Assembly: GCA_025093555.1 (NCBI GenBank)
Contig: JAIWNF010000209.1
Coordinates: forward strand, 1 to 10,181
Reading direction: 5' to 3'
Origin: Circinella umbellata
Lineage: Eukaryota > Mucoromycota > Mucoromycetes > Mucorales > Lichtheimiaceae
DNA: 10,181 nt
Positions 1 through 6,843 of this stretch are shown here, one piece after another (positions within the stretch are counted from its first letter, which is position 1; every line of letters starts with the position of its first letter). The translations under genes and the position numbers were made by a program. A model generated the notes under the pieces. That model ran no database searches. It was not told where the DNA came from and worked only from the letters and a program-made list of their open reading frames with translations.

Positions 1-2
1 TA

Positions 3-243
3 TTATTCGATGACTTATCTATTATAACCGTAAAATACCTAATGATATACACTTCGTTTCACTTCTGTCATACAGGAAATAATTGATAATATTTGTGATT
101 ATCAACAAAATTATTCCGAATCAAATGGCAATGCCATATCTCAATTATACAGTGAAAAGAAAAAGAAGAATAAAAAATACATCAATTCACATGAATTCCT
201 ATCCGAATTGGTCAGTGTAGAACAAGAACAAGAACAAGAGTAG
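3..243 (+). CDS. 3' terminal exons of an unknown gene (partial)
   Basis: This is the end of a gene that enters from the left edge. Exon pieces are 3-29 and 76-243, split by a probable intron at 30-75 (GTAAAA donor, CTAAT branch-like motif at about 39-43, pyrimidine-rich stretch, ACAG acceptor). The phase is 0 on both sides and the join leaves an open frame. The terminal exon gives 55 residues, rich in Asn, Lys and Glu, with a KKKKNKK basic run and a Glu-Gln repeat before the TAG at 241-243. I recognise no domain, and the fragment is too short to assign a function. The terminal exon is well supported by the acceptor followed by an open frame. The upstream 27 bases are weaker, because a 46-nt intron is near the short limit for fungi. 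If that donor is wrong, the intron simply starts to the left of the window. Confidence 0.6.
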
Positions 244-594
244 TAATGTTATCCAATATATTATGAAACATCAAACAGATAACAGGTAACAGATAAAACT
301 GATGTATTGTTTTATTCCCTCGCACCATGTAACTATATCCAACATGTACATATTATATTTTTTTTAAAAGTTTTTATAGTATATATATATATCTATCTAT
401 ATAAAAACACAAGTATTTCTTGTATTACCTTTAAACACATATCAAATAATTAGCAAATTCAGGATCTGTACTAGTATCACACCATTATTACAGTTTTTTT
501 TTCATGTATTGTCATAATGTTTCTTATCGATTCTCCTCTTCAATTATTTTTCTATTATAACTATTACATCAAATTATTTGAAAATAAAACATGA
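244..594. other. AT-rich intergenic / 3' flanking sequence
   Basis: No open frame, RNA gene or repeat stands out here. It contains poly-T and TA-dinucleotide runs (about 356-405). It is the 3' flank of the gene ending at 243. Confidence 0.6.
583..588 (+). terminator. possible poly(A) signal AATAAA
   Basis: A canonical AATAAA hexamer lies about 340 nt downstream of the TAG at 243, just before the hairpin at 600-641. In such AT-rich DNA the hexamer can occur by chance, so the link to the upstream gene is only an inference. Confidence 0.25.
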
Positions 595-599
595 TAGCT

Positions 600-641
600 A
601 ATTCCCAAGATAAGCGCCCTCAGTCGCTTTTCTTGGGAATT
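600..641. repeat. 17-bp-arm inverted repeat (hairpin)
   Basis: The left arm AATTCCCAAGATAAGCG (600-616) pairs with the right arm CGCTTTTCTTGGGAATT (625-641) with one mismatch. The 8-nt loop is CCCTCAGT. This is the strongest simple hairpin in the window. It lies directly after an AATAAA hexamer and at the left edge of the GC-richer block. It could be a transposon tip, a foldback remnant or a transcript 3' end structure; the sequence alone does not decide. Confidence 0.7.
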
Positions 642-976
642 GGCCGCAAATGACGCTAATTAGCTGTAATTTGGTTCTCCTATACTTTCGCTTATTCTGA
701 TTCTGAATCTGAAATCGGATCATGAAAATTATGGCTGCGTAACAAGCTATAGCCATTTAAATTGTTGGATGTTTTTGCCATTTAGCTAAATTTAACTAAG
801 TCCTTTAATTTATTAAGAATAAATTACAAAACTTTCAGAGTTGAGTTATGCTTTATATGTCACATATATGAACATTATGTGCTGATTTCAAATCTGCAAT
901 TGGATTTTACCTAGCTGGTATAGATCCTGAGATATAGCCCTGAATGCGTTACCAGACTTAACATATATTTTTACGC

Positions 977-1023
977 TCCCCAGGTAGGGGGACATTTGCA
1001 GTCCACGCCGACGTTAGGCGGCG
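977..1023. repeat. paired GC-rich stem-loops
   Basis: There are two short stems. TCCCC (977-981) pairs with GGGGA (988-992). CGCCG (1006-1010) pairs with CGGCG (1019-1023), with CGCC/GGCG as an alternative register. GC-rich stems are unusual in this AT-rich window. They sit at the right end of the GC-richer block, opposite the hairpin at 600-641. Confidence 0.4.
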
Positions 1024-1040
1024 CTCGAATATAGCAACTA

Positions 1041-1552
1041 TGTCTAGAACATTGATATAAGCTATGTTACTCTTGTAGGAAACTAGAAAATTAAAAGTTA
1101 GAGAAAGTTTTATTTTTAGATAAAAATCTCAAAGTTAAGATTAGAAAGTATATTATATAGAATTATAATTACTATAAGAACTTAGATTATTAAAGTAAAC
1201 CTTAAGTTATTTCTATTATAAACACAAATAGACTAACTATAAACAAACGTTAACTTAAGCAAGTAGTACTATAAACAAGTAAAAGGTAAAGAGTAAAATG
1301 TAGTAAAAAATAAAAAAAAATAAAAAAAAATTATTTACTAATTTCTTTTATAAGTTAGGTATAGTACATAAAAATAACTACTAAATATTCTAGAAGTAAA
1401 GAGGTTAGGGCTAATTAATTTTATAGATCAAATAAATATAAACTTTATATAAAAAAATTGTAAAATTAACCTAATACTAGTTAGAAAGAGAGAAACAAAT
1501 ATCAAATCTAAGATATTTTTTATTTGAAAAATCACAAATAAATATTATTTTA
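1041..1552. other. AT-rich gene-less stretch
   Basis: No supported gene lies here. The sequence is strongly AT-rich, with an A-rich tract near 1306-1331. It is the left flank of the MULE terminal repeat. Confidence 0.6.
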
Positions 1553-1562
1553 CAGGCTGTTC

Positions 1563-1588
1563 TATTCATCAGGAAAAATTACGTCACT
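1563..1588 (+). repeat. MULE left terminal inverted repeat
   Basis: The core TATTCATCAGGAAAAATTAC is followed by GTCACT. It is the reverse complement of 5240-5265 apart from one G/A difference. Just outside, GGCTGTTC may belong to the true tip: the right end shows a similar GTTC one base further out. Confidence 0.75.
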
Positions 1589-1635
1589 AATTCTTTGAAA
1601 AATTTCAATTACAGTTTCTACCCAAAGTCATACCT

Positions 1636-1740
1636 AAAAAAATCTTTTAAGCCGCACTTAGTAAAAAATAAAAAAAATTCTCCAAGTCCCACTTGGTAAA
1701 AAATAAAAAAAAATCTTTAAGTCCCACTTAGTAAAAAACA
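1636..1740. repeat. three 35-bp subterminal tandem repeats
   Basis: Units are 1636-1670, 1671-1705 and 1706-1740. Each has an A-run, a T/C-rich step, a small palindrome and GTAAAAAA. The palindrome is CCAAGTCCCACTTGG in unit 2, TAAGTCCCACTTA in unit 3, and a weaker TAAG..CTTA in unit 1. They lie about 50 bp inside the left terminal repeat. In MULEs and other DNA transposons, short subterminal repeats often act as transposase binding sites; that role here is inferred. I see no matching set at the right end. Confidence 0.7.
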
Positions 1741-2126
1741 AATAATCTCTAAGTTCTTTGATGATTTTAAGAGTATTGCTTTAAAAAAAACACTTGATGA
1801 ATATTATAATATTTATTGAGAAACAATTATAAAAGAAGGGTTATATAGTACTATCAGCAATAGCTAAATATAGAAGGTAACACAAAAATAAATAAGAAAA
1901 TTAATATAATTAAAAAATAAATTTAGAGTTTAATTTCTATATATAGTAAAAAAGTTAATAATTATATATTTTTTAAACTTTTTATAAAAATAATAAATAA
2001 TAGAAAACAAAAAAACTAACAGAAAATAAGAAAAAATTATAAATTAAAAGAATAATAAAATAAATAATGGTAATAAAAAGTTAAAATTAAATAATAAATC
2101 TAAAACATAAGAAGTATAAACATTTC
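1741..2126. other. AT-rich non-coding 3' part of the MULE
   Basis: No gene is seen. The sequence is almost entirely A/T with many short stop-rich frames. It lies between the subterminal repeats and the end of the transposase coding region. Confidence 0.55.
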
Positions 2127-2459
2127 TCATTGGTGGGAAAGACGTGCCTGAGGATTAATCATTTTTTCAATTGTAGTATATGTTTCTTTTTGTGAATTAA
2201 CTATGGATTCTATTTGTTCTGAAGTGAGTTTTGATAAATTTGTTGATAATAAATAGTCTATTTTTTTTATTCTTCTCCAATTCAACAAGAAGATCTTGTT
2301 GATGTTGCTGTTGTTGTGACAGCTCTGATGCTGCTGCTGTTGTGTATGATGATGATCATGTTGCTGGTGCTACTAAACTACTACCTGCAAATGATGATGG
2401 TGATAACGATATTGTTGTTGCTGGTGCTGTTAATGATAATGAAGTTGATGATGATGATA
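2127..2459 (-). pseudogene. Ser/Thr/Gln-rich C-terminal coding remnant of the MULE transposase
   Basis: Downstream of the SWIM motif the minus strand still reads like protein. If a 53-nt intron (2460-2512, GTATTC..TTCAG, phase 1) is removed, the frame continues from 2459 as a Ser/Thr/Ala/Pro-rich stretch to a TGA at 2356-2358. After that TGA the same frame gives a Gln-rich run (SQQQQHQQ) and a charged segment up to an A8 run (T8 at 2261-2268). Beyond the run, the frame offset by one base is open to a TGA at 2127-2129 and ends in QARLSHQ. So either a possible 48-nt intron (2337-2384) removes the stop and an extra A in the homopolymer breaks the frame, or both are real lesions. Assembly error in the A8 run is also possible. 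Confidence 0.45.
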
Positions 2460-2489
2460 CTGAAGTAATGGTAGCTTGTTGACGTGTTA

Positions 2490-4674
2490 TTATATTAAAT
2501 TTGTATGAATACCAACAAGGAAAATATGTTTACAAGCTTCTTGGTGCAATTGATAATCCATACACATACATATGCCAGTGACACTCCCATTTCTTGAATC
2601 TTCAAACTTTAATATATAAACAATAAGACTAGTAAATGAACGACAAGTAACCTATTATTGCCGTTATATTATGAGTTATCATAACATGTTAAATGCGAAA
2701 AAATCAGCAAGATAAAAAAAATTGTATACATACATGATCTTCAAAAACATTAATCATTGAAAGTGCTTTTTGCTCTAGAACTTCATTTGCTAACTTTTTT
2801 CGTTTTCGAGTCTCAACAGATGCAGTACTCTTCTTGATATTAAATAAAACTTGAATGATATAAGAACAATAATCACGCTCGACCAACTGCAACAAAACAT
2901 AAATGACCCGATCAACACGATGATTTCGAGAATAAGGAAGGTATTTGCTTTTTAATTTAGAGTGCCAGCTTTCTATCAAATTGTTTGTGTGAAACGTAAC
3001 TTCCTACGATATATACAGTATATACATTAATATCGAATACAGAAGAAAAAAAGCTCGATGGGAATAAGAACAAACATACCTTTCTCCAAGCTTTACACCA
3101 CAAATGCCTCTTGTCAAACCAATATTCCAACATATATATATAAAGATCAAAATACTTGCTTCTCCACTTCATTACAAATTCATACCAAGCAACATAAAAA
3201 CCAACAAACGTTGTAGCATACATCAATGAATCAAGCGACTTTAGAGCTTCTTTTCGTAGTATTTTCGATTCTGTTGTTGATGATGATGTTATCTAGAATC
3301 GATTTATTAGAATCCAGAGTTTATAAGGGTAATATGTTTAGTATAATGCAATTACCTTTGATTTAATATTTTTGATCCAGGCACACTTGATATGCCAATG
3401 ACATAAAAGAACTTGAACATGATTACCATAGACTTGACGAATACTATTGATTTCAACTGGACTACAATCAATCATAATACGATCAGGAATATAATGTACA
3501 CAATCTCGAAGCCATCGAAGCCAAATTTGTAAATGTTCGCTGTCTTCCTTGTCTGTGATCATATATGCAAGTGGATAACCTTGACCAGTAACATCATTCT
3601 TAGCAACAATAGAAAATAAATATGAATCACTAGTGGGTTTTACAATTGATTTACAAGTCTTGTGTGTAGAATCCACATAGATTTCTTTTGAATTTAATAA
3701 CAACTAAAAATATTGATATACATGAATAATTATCCAATGACATAACATGTTTTATCAACTCAAATAATACAAATAATCATTACTCACTTGTGCTTGACGT
3801 GGTGATATCCATGATATAACAAATGATGACTGTGTGATATGTTTCAAAGTATGATAACCTTCTTTGTTCAATTGTTCAAGCCATAAACTTGCACTTTGCT
3901 TATCAATATGATCTTTCTTTGCTAATCTTGACTGTTCATTGGCGATGATGTTGATGACATGATGAGGTTTTACAAGTAGAGCATTTGGCAACGGTCCTTC
4001 ATTATTCTCAACCTTTCATTATATGTTTGTACAAGAATAATTAATTACTCAAATATATAAAACACATATACAATATACACAATGCATACCTTTCTAAGTT
4101 GTTCATCTGTAAGTCGCAAATAATCTTGTATTTTATCCCAATCTAAGCCCTTTTCAATATGTTTTTTAATCCAGTCGCGAAGTTCAGAGGGAAGTTGTGA
4201 TCGTACTGCATCAGAAATTTCTGTTGGATCGTGTCGTTGATGTTGCCAATGATATTTAACTTTGATTTTGCCACTTGTCAAGTATTGAACATGATATTTA
4301 GCAAGGCAGTTACATTTTAAAGATTTTTTGACACCAGTTCGTCTTTTTTTGTTGGGTGGGGCGAGGTTGGTGGATGAAGAAACAGAAGTAGATGATGAGC
4401 TAGAAGATACGTGTCGTGAATGGTCACAATAATAAGTAATACTTTGCTGAACTGTTCTGGGACAAGTGGCTGAACTCAGGCGTGCATCTGAAGTCTTGGG
4501 AATGGAGATGTAGGAGTGGTTGGTGATGAAGTGGCATGTTGCTTTGGGTTTGTTTTAACCTTCTTCTTCAAACTCATTGTTGTTGTTAAATTCTTCTTCT
4601 ACTATATTTGTTGTATAGTTAGGAGGAACACGAATAAGATACCTAAGATCTTCAGATGCAGAGGCCGTTGTCAT
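2490..4674 (-). CDS. MULE transposase with SWIM zinc finger, multi-exon
   Basis: This protein should bind the element's terminal repeats in the nucleus and cut and join DNA with a DDE-type catalytic core. Exons on the minus strand are 4674-4560 (tentative), 4469-4090, 4012-3788, 3703-3356, 3292-3080, 3003-2734 and 2651-2490. The last five introns are 77, 84, 63, 76 and 82 nt, all GT..AG and all phase 0, and the frame stays open, giving about 570 residues. Visible features in order: an acidic N-terminus; a Ser-rich linker; a basic KKRR stretch with KCNC and YHWQHQRH, resembling FAR1/WRKY-GCM-type zinc-binding regions; first catalytic Asp in YVDSTHKT (about residue 251); second Asp in MIDCSP (about 319); the conserved CHWH (about 341-344); TNNLIESWH at the start of the sixth exon; and a SWIM finger CxCx9CxH at 2570-2526. 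The third acidic residue is not assigned. The first intron (4559-4470, GTTAAA donor) is weak; without it an in-frame TAA at 4555-4557 interrupts the frame. The C-terminus may continue past 2490 by another splice (see 2127-2459). Domain identity is secure; exact ends are not. Confidence 0.75.
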
Positions 4675-4675
4675 G

Positions 4676-4693
4676 ATAATAATAATAATAATA
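4676..4693 (+). repeat. (ATA)n microsatellite at the transposase start
   Basis: Six ATA units lie immediately upstream of the proposed minus-strand ATG (4674-4672). Read on the minus strand, the frame there is a run of Ile codons, which is why the Met at 4674 was preferred over the one further upstream at 4767. Confidence 0.6.
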
Positions 4694-5239
4694 AATAATG
4701 AAAAAAAATAAAAAATAAAAAAAAAGTCGCATTGCGTGGATGTTGTGATATTCCTACCCACCATCAAAAATAAATAATAATAATATACACCGATCTAACT
4801 CAAACATAATAATATCGGTTACTTCTCTATTATACCATATAAAGCAAATCATACCAAATGAAACATATAACAATAATAATATATCAATCACAATCATATA
4901 CCAATAATAATAATAATATAAAACATATCATATATCAATATACTGAAACTAAAACAACAAGTGAACCCATCATCGTAGGATAGGGAAATTATATACCAAA
5001 GAATATAAATATAGACTTAAAATTAAATAATATAAGATCATCTTTTTATCTTGATACTTTATTCATAATAAAAGACTTAATCGATTCTCATAAGACTTAT
5101 CTTTGTTATCCATTTCTATTTCTATCTACTTTTATCTTACCTTATTTATCTATTTTCCCATCCATACGACAGATGTAGGCCCAGGGGGGATGTGAAAGTA
5201 AAAAAAAATATTCTCAGATGAGACTGAAAAGAACAGGGA
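4694..5239. other. MULE 5' non-coding and promoter region
   Basis: No gene is supported. It holds A-rich runs, AAT-type microsatellites (about 4774-4792 and 4903-4920) and a pyrimidine-rich plus strand at about 5040-5165, then the right terminal repeat. It must contain the transposase promoter if the gene is transcribed, but I can point to no specific element. Confidence 0.5.
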
Positions 5240-5265
5240 AGTGATGTAATTTTTCCTGATGAATA
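5240..5265 (-). repeat. MULE right terminal inverted repeat
   Basis: On the minus strand it reads TATTCATCAGGAAAAATTAC then ATCACT, matching 1563-1588 except for one base. The proposed start of the F-box gene is only about 77 bp beyond it. Confidence 0.75.
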
Positions 5266-5341
5266 ACGAACTCGAACGAAAGTTACTCAACCATCTGGCT
5301 TTTAAAAATGACAAATGTCTTTTAGGCTTCCATAGAAAAGT

Positions 5342-6220
5342 ATGGAAAAGTCTTTTTTACTAGTATTATCGATCTTTTAACTCTTCGCGACACCCCCATT
5401 CTTTTTGGAGTCTTACTCTACACACAAATTTCTTAACAATCACTAGTTTATCTACATTACCACAAGAAATTCTACTCGAGATCCTGTCCCATATTGAAAG
5501 TTGGGAGACTCGTGTAGAATTTCTCTGCACAAATCACCGTTTTTCAAGAATATACTGGCCAATGGAATGGAATTTGGTTTTCAGCATGCGAGATATCAAT
5601 TGGTACTGGCTTGACGCTTTAGGAAACTGTTTTTTCATGCAATGTGCAACACATATTACAATTAATCATGATAAAGAGTCGATTGTATCCATCACGAAGC
5701 TGACCTGTTTTGTTCAAAAATTGAAAGCATTAAGGTCATTGTATATAAACGAAGGTGTCGTTTTAAAAGACAATATTTCTCATTTTTTGCGCACCATCAC
5801 AAGAACAGCTATTGTGTATCTTCAAGTCTCAGCCGTTGAACATGACATATTTCAAAACGAATCCCATATTTTTAGCAATTATGATATTAGTATTTTTTGT
5901 ATAAAAAGGTACGTCACAATGGGTACCCACATAAACGATAATATATTTATCAATGATATACTAACAACTATCATGACAGCAATGACAATGGATTCAACAT
6001 TGACAGTATGAATAATGACAAAGATACCATTTCTTCTTTTGATATCAGCGACAGCAATCATTTGGAATTAACGCCTAAGGGTTCCCATAGTTTGGATCAA
6101 GTATTAAAGCGAAATATGGTAGACATGTACGATACTCCTGAGCGCATCTATAATGCTATTAAGCATATGAAATTGTTGCATAAAGCAGAAGATATAAACC
6201 AAGATATAAAATGGGGTTAA
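5342..6220 (+). CDS. F-box protein gene, 5' part, one clear intron
   Basis: F-box proteins link substrates to the Skp1-Cullin-F-box ubiquitin ligase. The F-box motif LPQEILLEILSHI starts at 5457, followed by W and R/F positions typical of the second half of the motif. The frame is open from 5364, but its first in-frame ATG (5562) lies after the F-box and cannot be the true start. A possible start is ATG 5342 with an intron 5350-5446, which would give MENLSTLPQEIL. The donor (GTCTTT) is poor, so this is tentative; otherwise the 5' end is lost. A second intron at 5909-5979 is strong: GTACGT donor, ATACTAAC branch site, GACAG acceptor, phase 2. It joins the F-box frame to an Asn/Asp/Ser-rich segment that is open to the TAA at 6218-6220. 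Beyond the F-box I recognise no repeats or substrate domain. The MULE right end lies just upstream, and the downstream coding sequence looks broken (see 6216-6646). Confidence 0.6.
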
Positions 6221-6646
6221 TGATTTATTATGCAAAATTATTACACTAAGACAAAAGCATATATATCTAAATGAATTAATTGATTGTTCCTTCCCATAAA
6301 CTTATAGGTGCTGCAAGAGTAGGAAATTATGAAATAAATACATTAGTATGATTACCACATGGTCTTAATGCATATATCAAAAAGGGGATGCAGTACCGTC
6401 AGATGAAAAGAGTCAAAGAGGTTGATATATTGCCTGCTACACCACACAACAACGACGATAGGGTGGATGAAGTAGTGTTAGCACAAGCAGCACAATTAAT
6501 TGAAGCAGTGGTAGTTTGGCAAGATGTCTTGATTTGTGCTTACACAATTTAATATACTCTTTCAAGAAAATCCTGGATATGATGAGTGTGCACATAAACA
6601 GGAACATGCTTATACATTGAAACCATATCCTAGGGTGATTAGCAAG
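6216..6646 (+). pseudogene. broken downstream coding sequence of the F-box gene, cut by an LTR
   Basis: After 6215 the DNA still reads like protein but in shifting frames. Segment A (6216-6296) is open one frame off from the F-box frame, as if one G in the GGGG at 6213-6216 were extra. An alternative is an intron 6216-6307 (GTTAAT..TTATAG, phase 1). Segment B runs from about 6282 to the TAA at 6550-6552, with an in-frame TGA at 6349-6351 followed by a well-formed stretch (VKEVDILPATPHNNDD, VLAQAAQLIEA). Segment C (6533-6646) is in a third frame and stops being gene-like exactly where the LTR begins, in frame after ISK. I do not recognise the domain. This looks like one gene with at least two to three lesions that was later split by the retrotransposon. 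It could also be an unrelated gene remnant next to the F-box. Confidence 0.5.
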
Positions 6647-6831
6647 TGTTATAGACTAGTCCTGTCTATAGTGAACTTTTAACCAGGTCAATAAATGATA
6701 CAGTAGAAAAAGAGGTTAATTTTTTATTTTTCCAGCCCAGCAGCCCTTTTATACTGCTGAACCGGCTTGTACAACCCATATAACCATGAGTTCGCTTTTA
6801 CCGAAGTCTGCCTGTTACCAAGTCTGTAACA
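6647..6831 (-). repeat. 3' LTR of the Ty3/Gypsy element (185 bp)
   Basis: On the minus strand it begins TGTTACAG and ends CTATAACA, with the TG..CA ends and TGTTA/TAACA inverted tips expected of LTRs. It lies directly after a polypurine tract. It holds a TATA-like TATAAAAGGG (6753-6744) and, further along, an AATAAA within the A-rich run (about 6720-6732). Both tips contain small inverted repeats: TATAGAC/GTCTATA with a 7-nt loop at 6650-6670, and TGTTAC/GTAACA with a 7-nt loop at 6813-6831. The size is short but within the range for fungal chromoviruses. The 5' LTR is outside the window, so the borders rest on the tip motifs and the tract. Confidence 0.8.
6744..6753 (-). promoter_or_regulatory. 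TATA-like box in the LTR
   Basis: The minus strand reads TATAAAAGGG. It sits exactly in the loop between CAGCAG (6738-6743) and CTGCTG (6754-6759). In the identical 5' LTR this would be the core promoter for the retrotransposon RNA. Confidence 0.55.
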
Positions 6832-6843
6832 CTCTCCCCCTCT
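6832..6843 (-). promoter_or_regulatory. polypurine tract (plus-strand primer)
   Basis: The minus strand reads AGAGGGGGAGAG directly before the LTR start TGTTACAG. This is the usual position and composition of the tract that primes plus-strand DNA synthesis in LTR retrotransposons. Confidence 0.8.

Larger units (their letters stand above)
595..1040. other. GC-richer non-coding block, possible unknown repeat or element
   Basis: This block is clearly less AT-biased than the DNA on both sides, and I find no long open frame on either strand. It starts at a long hairpin (600-641) and a GCTAATTAGC palindrome (655-664). It ends with two GC-rich stem-loops (977-992 and 1006-1023). The sharp change in composition and the structured ends suggest an inserted element or a structured RNA. 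No matching terminal repeats or target duplication were found, so the class is unknown and the borders are approximate. Confidence 0.35.
1563..5265 (-). mobile_element. Mutator-like (MULE) DNA transposon, about 3.7 kb
   Basis: The element is defined by 26-bp inverted repeats at 1563-1588 and 5240-5265 (25 of 26 match) around one multi-exon transposase gene on the minus strand. That gene has MULE-type core motifs and a C-terminal SWIM zinc finger. Three 35-bp subterminal repeats lie just inside the left end. MULEs normally make 8-11 bp target duplications. I tried the flanks of the 26-bp repeat, and of slightly longer versions starting at GTTC or GGCTG, and found no matching duplication. The exact outer ends may therefore be a few bases further out, or the duplication has decayed. 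The transposase shows damage mainly at its extreme C-terminus, so the copy is fairly recent or slowly decaying. Whether it is active cannot be judged. Confidence 0.7.

Noticed and set aside
1006..1044. Helitron 3' end (hairpin followed by CTAG)
   Set aside because: The stem is only 5 bp, the CTAG is too far from it, and no Rep/helicase gene or TC 5' end is evident.
1636..1740. CRISPR-like array
   Set aside because: The 35-bp period is continuous with no unique spacers, and the context is a eukaryotic transposon end.
4516..4698. 60-codon plus-strand ORF
   Set aside because: It is Phe/Val-rich low complexity opposite the first transposase exon; no motif.
1553..5276. Target site duplication of the MULE
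   Set aside because: Flanks of the 26-bp repeat, and of versions extended to GTTC or GGCTG, were compared and no 8-11 bp match was found.
5879..6061. 60-codon minus-strand ORF
   Set aside because: It is opposite the F-box gene intron and second exon, and rich in Ile/Val by chance.
6346..6384. 39-nt intron that would remove the TGA at 6349-6351
   Set aside because: It is too short for a credible spliceosomal intron and the skipped sequence reads like protein, so a nonsense mutation is more likely.
6650..6831. tRNA gene within the LTR hairpins
   Set aside because: There is no cloverleaf: A-box and B-box consensus are absent and the stems are separated by the TATA region.
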